From contig CANEHP010000012.1 of assembly GCA_947427325.1 (NCBI GenBank), positions 1-23,368 on the forward strand: a stretch of 23,368 bases of DNA, written 5' to 3'. This DNA comes from an uncultured Clostridia bacterium (GTDB taxonomy: Bacteria > Bacillota > Clostridia > Oscillospirales > Ruminococcaceae). How positions within the stretch are numbered: the stretch's first letter is position 1; each line of letters opens with the position of its first letter. Under the pieces are notes generated by a model, which saw only the letters and a list, made by a program, of their open reading frames with translations, was not told where the DNA came from and searched no databases. Below, piece by piece: positions 14,646-22,589 of this stretch. Both the position numbers and the translations under genes were made by a program.

Positions 14646-17600
14646 ATGATAAAGAAAAAGCTTGCTGCGGGAATTGCGGCGGTATCGATTATCTTTTCTC
14701 AATTAAGTACATATGCCCAAAACGCTCCCATGGAAAATGAACCCTCTAACGAAGAGGATCAGGTAGTCGCACCTACTCAAACAGAAACTAATTTTGTTTT
14801 GCCCAAAAATGTGAGAGCCACCATTATTACGCCTACCGTTGATTTTCTTAAGGAGGATTCCGAAGAAGGAACGGTTGCCGAAGAGCTTGACGCCTTGTAT
14901 GCAAGGCTGTCCGAAATCGGCTTAAATACAGTCTATATCAATACCGTGTATGAGGATAAGGCGTACTACAACACAGATATGAACTTAACGGGGGAAGAGG
15001 ACTATGTCTCTTTGGCGTTAAGCAAGGCTGAGGAAAACGGTTTCCGTGCATATATGGTTTTTGACTTAAACCATGCGCTGAAAAATGCGGACAAAAAATC
15101 GGATAAGACGGATTATGTAATTTCCGACGCCCACCGTTTTGCGCTGAAATATAAATGCGACGGCATTTTAATAGATAACTATTATGGAGAAAAAACCCCG
15201 GAAAGCTATGCCGATTATATGCAGAACGGTTCGGGAATAGGCTATGATAATTGGCTTTATGATACAAGTGAAATGTATTTTTCTACTGTAAGCGAGGTTA
15301 TTCATATCACCGATAACAGTATTCCGGTAGGCATACTTATAAAGGATATGTGGGCTAACAGCGAATCAAAGGAAGAGGGAAGCGAAACAAAAGATCCGAT
15401 ACAAGCCTATTTTGACGGATTTTCCGACACAAAAAAGTATGCGGAAAAGGGGTATGCGGACTTCTGCGCAGTTAACGCTTACGGCTCGATAACAAGTACG
15501 ACTCTGCCCTTTGAAAGTGTTACGAAGTGGTGGAATGATTTAGCTGAAGCTAATGGACTTGCTCTTTATGTGGTGCATTTTAACGAGTATCAGGGGCAAA
15601 ATAAAGAGGGCTGGGCAGGAGTGGATCAACTGCTGAAGCAGCTTGCCTTGTCCAAGGATTTATCCGCTTTCGGGGGAAGCGTGTTCCATTCCTGCGACAG
15701 CTTGCTTACCAATACGGCGGTTACCGAAAATATTACTAAATTTTATGGTGATCAGATAAACGAGGACGCACTTTTTGAGGGGCTGAAAATGCAGTCTCCC
15801 TCAAAGCTTAACTTTGTTACCTACGAGCCTTTTGTGGACTTTATGGGTACTTTTGACGAAAACTTTGAGGTGAAGTTCAACGGTATGAATGTTACCCGCA
15901 ACAGTGCAGGATACTTCTACTTTGAAGAACCCTTGGATATCGGTATGAACACCTTTACCATTGAGCATAAGGGGATGGCGTTCCAATATCGCATTGAAAG
16001 AAAGGTAATCACCATAAAGGCGCTTGATTCGTCAATAGCTGAAGGAAAATCTCTTACCGTAAACGGAGGAAGCAGGATAGAAATAGCCTGCACTGCCTAC
16101 GAGGGAGCAAATGTTACCGCTGCCGTCAACGGTAAAACTATTGCTCTTAAAGAAAGTGACAGTAAAACAGACGAGGATATCAACAGCTCTTACAAAAGAT
16201 TTGTGGGCTACTATACCGTACCCGATGGAATTATCGGACAGGAGCAGGATTTGGGAACAATTTTGGTATCCTCCGAGTATGCGGGATATAAGCAGTCGCT
16301 TTACGGCGCTTCCGTTAAAGTAATGGCGCTTCCCGAGCCTCCAAAGCCCATAGAAACGGTTTTGGGCGACCAAAATTCCGCAGGCTCGGGAGAAGTTGTC
16401 GGAACTATGGATCCTGTGCATTTAAATACCGAAGAGGTGCAGTATATAAAGGTTTCAAAGGATTACACACACGTTTTTAACGGAAACACGGCAGGCTTTG
16501 CTCCCACTCCCGACTTTGCTCAGCTTCCCGCAGGAACATTGGATTATTTGCTTACATCTTCGGGCGATTATTATATTACCGAAAGCGGAAAGCGTTTTAA
16601 TCAGACCTCCGTTACCTCATTTTCCGATACGGGATTGGGAGAAAATGCGCTGGTTGTTAAATCCACAGGCACAAGCGGAAGGTATTCGTATTTTAAAATC
16701 AAGCTTGACTATAAAATAGGCTATAATATTGATTTTGTGGGAAACAGCTATTACAGCGGCGGCGACGGTGATTTTTATCTCAACGACTTTACCGCCACGC
16801 ACGTATATATTACCTTTGACAATATCACCTCGGTAACAAAGCTGCCCAGCTTTGAGTACAACTATGTTTTCAGTGACGGAAAGTGGGAAACCGTTACAAT
16901 AGGAGGCATACCCAGATTTCGAATGGTGCTTACTCTCCGCCAGCCGGGAGTGTATTCGGGCTGCGGCGCAACTTATGACGATGACGGAGATTTGCTGCTG
17001 AAATTCAAAATCCTTACAAATTCTCTTCAGGGAATGACAATAGGAATAGACCCCGGTCACGGCTACACAAGACCGGGAGTTTACGACCCCGGTTCAATAG
17101 GCTACATCAGAGAGGTTGACGCCAATCTTGCAGTAGCCAAGGAGGTGGAAAGTCAGCTTAAGGCTTTGGGTGCGAATGTTGTAAGGCTTAAAACCGAAAG
17201 CGAGGTAGCCGTAACGGAGGAACGTCCCAACATACTGCGTCCATACGGAATAGATATGTTTATTTCCATTCATTCAAATAAAATGAAAGGCGTTGAAACG
17301 GCAAGGGGAACGGAGGCATATTACTTCACCTCCTACAGCCAGCCTTTTGCAGCGGCTGTTTCATCGCAAATTGCCGATTATTTTACTCATAATGTGTACA
17401 GCGACGGTGCGGATAAAAACAGGGGCGCAAAGTACAGCTATTATTTGGTAACCAAGCAGCAGGATTTTCCCTCAATTCTTGTGGAAATGGGCTTTGTGAG
17501 CAATGAGGAGGACGCTCTTGCTCTTGCCGACCCCAACCATCAGAAAAATATTGCGGCAAGAATAGTAAAGGGAATACAAAACTACATCGGCAGAAGCAAT

Positions 17601-17846
17601 ATCAGCATTATTTCCGGCGGAGCAAGCCGGACGGAAACGCCTGAACAAACCACGCCTGAAACTGCGGAAGAGCCGCCTGCCCTAACCACCGCTGCTGCCG
17701 AAACCGACGATCCTGCCGCAGCAACGGCGGAATATGCTGCCGAATCGGGAATAGCCCGGGAGGAAGTAAGCTTATATGATCTTAGTGAAAAAGATTTTAA
17801 TATAGCTGCGGTTACTCCCGGTCCTTTTGAACCGGATATAGGCTGA
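14646..17846 (+). CDS. Secreted GHL10-like domain fused to N-acetylmuramoyl-L-alanine amidase
   Basis: The product has 1066 residues with a signal peptide (1-24, ending TYAQ). Residues about 55-370 resemble the GHL10/DUF187 glycoside-hydrolase-like barrel: VRATIITPTVDF, GLNTVYINTVY, CDGILIDNYY. A linker of beta-rich segments (about 385-795) follows. The C-terminal Amidase_3 domain (about 799-985) has His805 (DPGHG), Glu823 (REVDANL), His876 (SIHSN) and catalytic Glu947 (VEMGF), all intact, so it should cleave the amide bond between muramic acid and the stem peptide. The last 70 residues are Thr/Pro/Ala/Glu-rich. AGGAGG lies 13 nt from ATG, rather far. There is no anchor, so it is probably released or wall-bound. 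Confidence 0.88.
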   Translation: MIKKKLAAGIAAVSIIFSQLSTYAQNAPMENEPSNEEDQVVAPTQTETNFVLPKNVRATIITPTVDFLKEDSEEGTVAEELDALYARLSEIGLNTVYINTVYEDKAYYNTDMNLTGEEDYVSLALSKAEENGFRAYMVFDLNHALKNADKKSDKTDYVISDAHRFALKYKCDGILIDNYYGEKTPESYADYMQNGSGIGYDNWLYDTSEMYFSTVSEVIHITDNSIPVGILIKDMWANSESKEEGSETKDPIQAYFDGFSDTKKYAEKGYADFCAVNAYGSITSTTLPFESVTKWWNDLAEANGLALYVVHFNEYQGQNKEGWAGVDQLLKQLALSKDLSAFGGSVFHSCDSLLTNTAVTENITKFYGDQINEDALFEGLKMQSPSKLNFVTYEPFVDFMGTFDENFEVKFNGMNVTRNSAGYFYFEEPLDIGMNTFTIEHKGMAFQYRIERKVITIKALDSSIAEGKSLTVNGGSRIEIACTAYEGANVTAAVNGKTIALKESDSKTDEDINSSYKRFVGYYTVPDGIIGQEQDLGTILVSSEYAGYKQSLYGASVKVMALPEPPKPIETVLGDQNSAGSGEVVGTMDPVHLNTEEVQYIKVSKDYTHVFNGNTAGFAPTPDFAQLPAGTLDYLLTSSGDYYITESGKRFNQTSVTSFSDTGLGENALVVKSTGTSGRYSYFKIKLDYKIGYNIDFVGNSYYSGGDGDFYLNDFTATHVYITFDNITSVTKLPSFEYNYVFSDGKWETVTIGGIPRFRMVLTLRQPGVYSGCGATYDDDGDLLLKFKILTNSLQGMTIGIDPGHGYTRPGVYDPGSIGYIREVDANLAVAKEVESQLKALGANVVRLKTESEVAVTEERPNILRPYGIDMFISIHSNKMKGVETARGTEAYYFTSYSQPFAAAVSSQIADYFTHNVYSDGADKNRGAKYSYYLVTKQQDFPSILVEMGFVSNEEDALALADPNHQKNIAARIVKGIQNYIGRSNISIISGGASRTETPEQTTPETAEEPPALTTAAAETDDPAAATAEYAAESGIAREEVSLYDLSEKDFNIAAVTPGPFEPDIG

Positions 17847-17867
17847 GTAAGAATGGGTTCCGAATAG

Positions 17868-17896
17868 TTGTTAACGGACTTTGTCTATTGTATAAT
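17868..17896 (+). promoter_or_regulatory. Distal promoter-like site upstream of purA
   Basis: TTGTTA (17868-17873), 17-nt spacer and TATAAT (17891-17896). It would start transcription about 180 nt before purA. Confidence 0.5.
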
Positions 17897-17965
17897 TGAA
17901 AATTGAAATTAAACCTGACATTTGTACAGTTGTAACAACATTTTTATATTTGTTGTAATATCTAC

Positions 17966-17994
17966 TTGCATTTTATACAATGTTTTGTTATAAT
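17966..17994 (+). promoter_or_regulatory. Proximal promoter of purA
   Basis: TTGCAT (17966-17971), 17-nt spacer and TATAAT (17989-17994), start near 18001. An ACAACA/TGTTGT inverted repeat sits between the two promoters (about 17935-17956), and a GTCGAAAAAT/ATTTTTCGGAC hairpin (18011-18038) lies in the leader. Confidence 0.7.
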
Positions 17995-18080
17995 GAACTT
18001 GTATAGAATTGTCGAAAAATAACGGTGATTTTTCGGACGGATTCAAACAGATAAAGCGGAAGAAAGGATTGATATTTTTA

Positions 18081-19355
18081 ATGTCAGCAAGTATCGTGGT
18101 TGGTACTCAATGGGGCGATGAGGGAAAAGGCAAGATAATAGATATAATTGCTTCCCGTGCCGATGTGGTGGTTCGTTCCCAGGGCGGAAACAATGCGGGA
18201 CACACTGTTGTAAGCGGTGGTCAAACCTACAAGCTTCACCTGATTCCATCGGGAATACTTTATAAGAATACTCTTTGCCTTATCGGTGCGGGAGTTGTAA
18301 TGGATCCCAAGGATTTTGTGGGGGAAATGGATATGCTGGAGGGCAGAGGAGTTTCTCTTGACAACCTGAGAATTGACCCAAGAGCGCATATCACTATGCC
18401 TTGGCATATAGAATTGGACGGACTTTCCGAAAAGTTCAGAGGGAATGCGGATATAGGCACAACCAAGCGAGGAATCGGTCCTGCTTATATGGATAAATAT
18501 GAGCGCTGCGGAATAAGAGCTTATGATTTGATTCATCCTGAAATATTTGCAGAAAAGGCACGCTCCACGGGAATGCTTAAAAATAAGATTATTACCGAGG
18601 TTTACGGCGGCAAGCCTGTAGATATTGAGGCAGTGATAAGGGAATACACCGAATACGGAAAGCGTATTGCAAAATATGTGGATGATGTTTCGGTAATAGT
18701 CTATAATGCGGATAAAGAGGGAAAAACAATTATGTTTGAAGGCGCTCAGGCTACCCTGCTTGATATAGACTTCGGCACATATCCTTATGTTACCAGCTCT
18801 CACCCTTTATCGGCGGGCGTTTGTGTAGGCACGGGCATTGGTCCTATGATGATAAGAGACATTATAGGAGTTGCAAAGGCTTATACCACAAGAGTAGGCA
18901 AAGGTCCGTTCCCGACCGAACTTGAAAATGAAACAGGCGATATGATAAGAAATAAGGGCGGCGAATTTGGCACTACCACAGGCAGACCCAGAAGAACAGG
19001 CTGGTTTGACGCAGTGATTGTTCGTCATTCCGTCAGAGTAAACGGATTATCCAAATTAGCTATAAACAAGCTGGATACACTAAGCGGAATAGGCGACTTA
19101 AAAATATGCACTGCATATGAAAAAAAGGATGGAACCGTTATAAAGGATTTTCCTCCCGTTCTTGAGGAGCTGGCTGACTGCAAGCCTGTTTACGAAATGT
19201 TTGAGGGCTTTAACGAGGACATTTCCCGTTGCAAAGCTTTTGAAGAGCTTCCCAAGTCTTGTCAAAGGTACATTGAGAGGTTAGAGGAGCTTTGCGGCTG
19301 TAAAATTGCAATGATCGGAAACGGTCCCGATCGCACTCAGATTATAGAGAGATAA
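18081..19355 (+). CDS. purA: Adenylosuccinate synthetase
   Basis: The product has 424 residues from ATG at 18081, behind GAAAGGATTG. An open frame extends to 18009 but has no homology and overlaps the leader hairpin. The enzyme joins IMP and aspartate using GTP, the first committed step to AMP. The N-terminal loop GTQWGDEGKGK (8-18) contains catalytic Asp13, and NNAGHTV contains His41. GTTTGRPRRTGWFDAV and the C-terminal IGNGPDR are also typical. The next gene starts 16 nt downstream, so purA and ymdB are probably co-transcribed. Confidence 0.96.
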   Translation: MSASIVVGTQWGDEGKGKIIDIIASRADVVVRSQGGNNAGHTVVSGGQTYKLHLIPSGILYKNTLCLIGAGVVMDPKDFVGEMDMLEGRGVSLDNLRIDPRAHITMPWHIELDGLSEKFRGNADIGTTKRGIGPAYMDKYERCGIRAYDLIHPEIFAEKARSTGMLKNKIITEVYGGKPVDIEAVIREYTEYGKRIAKYVDDVSVIVYNADKEGKTIMFEGAQATLLDIDFGTYPYVTSSHPLSAGVCVGTGIGPMMIRDIIGVAKAYTTRVGKGPFPTELENETGDMIRNKGGEFGTTTGRPRRTGWFDAVIVRHSVRVNGLSKLAINKLDTLSGIGDLKICTAYEKKDGTVIKDFPPVLEELADCKPVYEMFEGFNEDISRCKAFEELPKSCQRYIERLEELCGCKIAMIGNGPDRTQIIER

Positions 19356-19371
19356 ATAGAAAGTATGCTTA

Positions 19372-20136
19372 ATGAATATTCTTTTTGTAGGCGACATAGT
19401 AGGACAAAACGCTTGTCGCGATTTTACGGCAATGCTTCCGGGACTGAAGCAAAGGTACGGTATTGATGTAACGATAGTTAACGGGGAAAATTCCGCTGAC
19501 GGAAACGGCATCACCCCTTATTCGGCAAATTTGCTGCTAAGCGGAGGGGTAGACGCCATAACAGGCGGAAACCACAGCTTTAAGCGTTCTGAAATGACGG
19601 CTCTTCTTGAAGAAAGCAGTGTTATAATAAGACCTGCAAACTTTGGAGAAGGGTGCGTGGGAAAGGGCTTTTGTATTCTTGATTTCGGAAGCTGCTCTTT
19701 AGCGGTAATAAATTTAATAGGCACAACTTATATGCAGGCGGTTGACAATCCCTTCCACTGCATAGACAAAATTTTAAAGGAGATTGATACAAAAAACATA
19801 TTGGTTGATTTCCACTGTGAAACAACCTCTGAAAAAAAGGCATTGGGGTACTACCTTGCTGGTAGAGTATCTGCTGTTGTAGGTACTCATACCCATGTAC
19901 AGACCGCAGACGAATGTATTCTTGAAAACCACACAGGCTATATAACCGATGTGGGAATGACGGGAGTGCAGGAATCGGTTTTAGGCGTAGACAAGGACAT
20001 TATAATTGCTCGACTTACCACATACTACCCTCAAAGGCATATTTACGCAAAAGGAAGGACAACTGTTAATGCGGTGGCTTTGGAGATAGATCAGAAATCC
20101 GGAGCATGCCGCAGTATTAAGCGTATTTTTGAATGA
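19372..20136 (+). CDS. ymdB: YmdB-type metallophosphoesterase
   Basis: The product has 254 residues. Metal-binding residues align with the YmdB/TIGR00282 family: Asp8 in FVGDIVG, Glu39 and Asn40 in NGENSADG, Asn67 and His68 in GGNHSF, HCETTSEK, and GTHTHVQTAD. In Bacillus YmdB is a 2',3'-cyclic nucleotide phosphodiesterase affecting biofilm and sporulation. It normally sits between rny and spoVS. Here purA takes the place of rny, while spoVS still follows 38 nt downstream. The start ATG at 19372 has only weak ribosome pairing (GAAAGTATG). Confidence 0.92.
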   Translation: MNILFVGDIVGQNACRDFTAMLPGLKQRYGIDVTIVNGENSADGNGITPYSANLLLSGGVDAITGGNHSFKRSEMTALLEESSVIIRPANFGEGCVGKGFCILDFGSCSLAVINLIGTTYMQAVDNPFHCIDKILKEIDTKNILVDFHCETTSEKKALGYYLAGRVSAVVGTHTHVQTADECILENHTGYITDVGMTGVQESVLGVDKDIIIARLTTYYPQRHIYAKGRTTVNAVALEIDQKSGACRSIKRIFE

Positions 20137-20174
20137 GGGCGGAGACCCTCACGGCATGAAAGGAAGGTACAAGT

Positions 20175-20435
20175 ATGGAATCGGTAAAAGTATCGGCAAG
20201 ATCAGTTCCAAAAGCAGTGGCAGGAGCTATTGCTGCAATTATCAGAGAGGGAAAAACCGTAGAGGTTCAGGCAGTAGGCGCAGGAGCAGTAAATCAAGCT
20301 GTTAAGGCTATTGCCATCGCCTGTGTTTATATGCAGGAGGAAAACACCGAGATAATTTCAATTCCCGTTTTTGCAGGAATTGAAATTAACGGCGAGGAAA
20401 GAACCGCCATCTGCTTTAAGGTGGAAAAAAGATAA
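20175..20435 (+). CDS. spoVS: Stage V sporulation protein S
   Basis: The product has 86 residues, the same length as Bacillus SpoVS, and is highly similar: KVSARSVPKAVAGAIAA, VEVQAVGAGAVNQAVKAIAIA and INGEERTAI are the conserved blocks. The family is a small Alba-like protein thought to bind nucleic acid, and in Bacillus it affects septation and coat development. ATG at 20175 follows GAAAGGAAGG. No clear terminator follows, but a new promoter appears within 50 nt. Confidence 0.96.
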   Translation: MESVKVSARSVPKAVAGAIAAIIREGKTVEVQAVGAGAVNQAVKAIAIACVYMQEENTEIISIPVFAGIEINGEERTAICFKVEKR

Positions 20436-20479
20436 GGTTTTATTTCTTAATTTGTATCTGCTTTTTCGTTATTCTGTTC

Positions 20480-20509
20480 TTGTTTATTTATTTCCGAAAA
20501 GCTTATAAT
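20480..20509 (+). promoter_or_regulatory. Promoter of the zinc-ribbon/SPFH module
   Basis: TTGTTT (20480-20485), 18-nt spacer and TATAAT (20504-20509). The -10 overlaps an in-frame ATG at 20508, so that codon cannot be the start; the one at 20541 is. Confidence 0.6.
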
Positions 20510-20540
20510 GAATCCGGGAATTGCCATGAGAGGAAATTAT

Positions 20541-21491
20541 ATGAAAAAGAAAGTATTTTCAATATTTGCGGTGATTCTTTTTGCTGCATTAAGCCTTTGT
20601 ATATCTATTTCCGCTTTTGACGGCAATGATTACGATTACGGCGGAGGTGGCGGCGATTGGGGCGGTGGCAATGATTGGGGAGGCGATTACAGCTTCAGCA
20701 GCTTAGGTTCGTACGGTTCAATCGGTGCTGCATCGGCAGTTATTGTTATTGTTTTCGTAATAATTGTAATTGTAATTACAAAGAAAAAGGGTAATGGCAA
20801 TTCCACAGGAAGCATCTCGGGAAAGGTGATTTCGGGACAAGGTTCGCAGGGCAGACTTGTTCACCTGCCTAACAGAAATGACCAAATTCAGGAAATTATC
20901 CGTAAAAAAGACCTCAATTTCTCGGCAGACGACTTCGTTGCATACAGCAAGCAGGTGTTCATAGATATAGAAAACGCTTGGTGCGCCCGTGATTTGACAT
21001 CTGTCAGACCTGTTATGCACCAAAATCTTTACAATACTACGCAGCAGCAGGTTGCAGGAAAGATAAGGGACAAGGTTGTTCCTCATTTGGAAAGTATTGC
21101 CGTTAACACCGCTTATCTTACAAGCTTTGTAAGAGATAAGGATTATGAATATCTTGCGGTTTACCTTAACGCTCGTATGATTGATTATCAGACAGACGAA
21201 ACAACGGGAAATATTATTAAAGGCGACAGAACAACCCGTTGGGATATGCGGTACAAGATGAAGTTTATAAGAACCACGGGAACTTTGACCAACGATAAGA
21301 GCGAAAATGCTCACGGCTACAACTGCCCTAACTGTGGTGCACCTCTTGAAATTACCTCATCGGGAAAGTGCCCTTACTGCGGCTCGGTTGTTTCCACAGG
21401 CGATTACTCATGGGTTCTTGCGGACTTTACCACTGTACGCAACGATACGGTTGACGACGGAATCAGAGTTTCAAACGAGGATCAGCGGTAA
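20541..21491 (+). CDS. Exported Gly-rich, Tim44-like zinc-ribbon membrane protein
   Basis: The product has 316 residues. Residues 1-25 form a signal peptide (cleavage likely after ISISA), 26-50 a Gly/Asp/Trp/Tyr-rich stretch, 62-80 a membrane helix, and the rest a cytosolic portion. Around 130-250 a Tim44-like domain is suggested by FSADDFVAYSKQVFIDIENAW and RDLTSVRPVM. A zinc ribbon CPNCGAP...CPYCGS uses Cys262, 265, 277 and 280. ATG at 20541 follows GAGAGGAAAT. Its stop overlaps the next start (TAATG). It resembles the YdjG/YdjH-type partners of SPFH proteins in Bacillus; that link is inferred from architecture and neighbours. Confidence 0.75.
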   Translation: MKKKVFSIFAVILFAALSLCISISAFDGNDYDYGGGGGDWGGGNDWGGDYSFSSLGSYGSIGAASAVIVIVFVIIVIVITKKKGNGNSTGSISGKVISGQGSQGRLVHLPNRNDQIQEIIRKKDLNFSADDFVAYSKQVFIDIENAWCARDLTSVRPVMHQNLYNTTQQQVAGKIRDKVVPHLESIAVNTAYLTSFVRDKDYEYLAVYLNARMIDYQTDETTGNIIKGDRTTRWDMRYKMKFIRTTGTLTNDKSENAHGYNCPNCGAPLEITSSGKCPYCGSVVSTGDYSWVLADFTTVRNDTVDDGIRVSNEDQR

Positions 21492-22240
21492 TGGGGGGCT
21501 TTGTTACATTTTTAATTGTATTCGGCGGTATTGTTGTGGGGTTAGTTGTTGTATTTCTGATTATCAAATCCTATCTTAACAAAAAGACAAAGCAGTATTT
21601 GGGAATGGGTTTGGGAGAAACGGCAAAGCTTTTGTCAAACGGCTTGGCTAACGAATGCAGCACCCCTTACTCAGTTCCTAAATTAGACCCTTTGTATAAG
21701 CCGAAAATTGACCGGGATTTTCCCGAAACGGGCTTTAATCGCTTACAGGCTATGGCGAAAAATGGCATAGTTCAAATATTGAACGCCATTGAAAGTAGTA
21801 AATGCAATTCTGTTGAACACGGTTCAATGAGATTGGAGGATCAGATAAAGGGAATTACCGATTCCCATCAGTTAAAGGAGGAGTCGGTACATTACGATAA
21901 TATTCAGATACATAATATAGGTGTAGATAAATACGACGTAAGCACCGAGGCGGCTTCTGTGGTTTTTCAAATTGCGCTGCAAAGCACATATTTTTGCGAA
22001 AGGGACGGTAAGGTTGTTGCAGGCGCTAAGGAAAAACCAACCCAAAACCTGTTTTCGGTGACTCTTGCGCACAATCAGGATCTGTCAAGCACCGATGTGG
22101 ATACATATATTGAAGCCAACTGCCCTAACTGCGGCGCTCCCGTCCCCGCAAAGGGAAGGGAATGCCCCTACTGCGGTTCGGGACTTGTTCCCGTGGTAGA
22201 CAGATACTGGCAGATCGACAGCTTTAATCTGCTGAAGTGA
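21491..22240 (+). CDS. Membrane-anchored zinc-ribbon protein, partner of the previous gene
   Basis: The product has 249 residues. An N-terminal membrane helix spans about 4-26 (no cleavable signal), then a cytosolic domain (about 75-200) whose pattern FNRLQAMAKNGIVQILNAIES and alternating strands parallels the Tim44-like part of the upstream protein. It ends in a zinc ribbon, CPNCGAP...CPYCGS, with Cys211, 214, 225 and 228. Translation is coupled to the upstream gene by the one-base overlap, with GAGG about 9 nt before ATG. The two proteins look like diverged duplicates with different membrane entry. Function unknown; probably part of a complex with the SPFH protein. Confidence 0.75.
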   Translation: MGGFVTFLIVFGGIVVGLVVVFLIIKSYLNKKTKQYLGMGLGETAKLLSNGLANECSTPYSVPKLDPLYKPKIDRDFPETGFNRLQAMAKNGIVQILNAIESSKCNSVEHGSMRLEDQIKGITDSHQLKEESVHYDNIQIHNIGVDKYDVSTEAASVVFQIALQSTYFCERDGKVVAGAKEKPTQNLFSVTLAHNQDLSSTDVDTYIEANCPNCGAPVPAKGRECPYCGSGLVPVVDRYWQIDSFNLLK

Positions 22241-22252
22241 GCACGAGGTTTT

Positions 22253-22414
22253 AGAACTTGTTCTCATAGAAATTGGCACGCATCTTTTCGGCAAATTTTG
22301 CCGATGACTGCGTCAAAATTCTTTGAAATACACGAGTATTCCTGCGGAATTTTTCCTTGTTCTCGACAAAATTTGCTCGAAAATCTGTGCACCATTCCTA
22401 TGAGAACAAGTTCT
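22253..22414. repeat. 162-bp inverted-repeat (MITE-like) element
   Basis: The ends AGAACTTGTTCTCATAG (22253-22269) and CTATGAGAACAAGTTCT (22398-22414) are perfect 17-bp inverted repeats, and similarity continues inward with mismatches for about 70 bases on each side (for example TTTTCGGCAAATTTTGCCGA against the complement of TCGACAAAATTTGCTCGA). There is no internal ORF of note. Each end is itself a 12-bp palindrome also present in the clpP-clpX gap. No clear target duplication was seen. It separates the SPFH gene from its partners. Confidence 0.75.
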
Positions 22415-22589
22415 TATTATTGTTTAACGACCCTTGCGTGGGTGAGAGGAACGTTTTATTAGGCGGCAGCCAAACGGGTTTCGGTTGCGATTATATACCG
22501 GCTAAAACTTTGTGCGGCTTATGCTGCGGTATCATAAATGGGGGCGATGCCTTTATTTATATCAATAATCGAAAGGATCAGATCTTAAT
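22415..22589 (+). other. Non-coding stretch before the SPFH gene
   Basis: No gene is visible between the inverted-repeat element and the SPFH start. It carries a CACCC/GTGGG-like pairing around 22431-22446 at most, and GAAAGGATCA as ribosome site at 22571-22580. No strong promoter was recognised, so the SPFH gene probably depends on read-through across the element. Confidence 0.4.

Noticed and set aside
17860..17880. PurR-type box upstream of purA
   Set aside because: CCGAATAGT matches the PurBox CCGAACA core only partly, and a second box in the required arrangement was not found.
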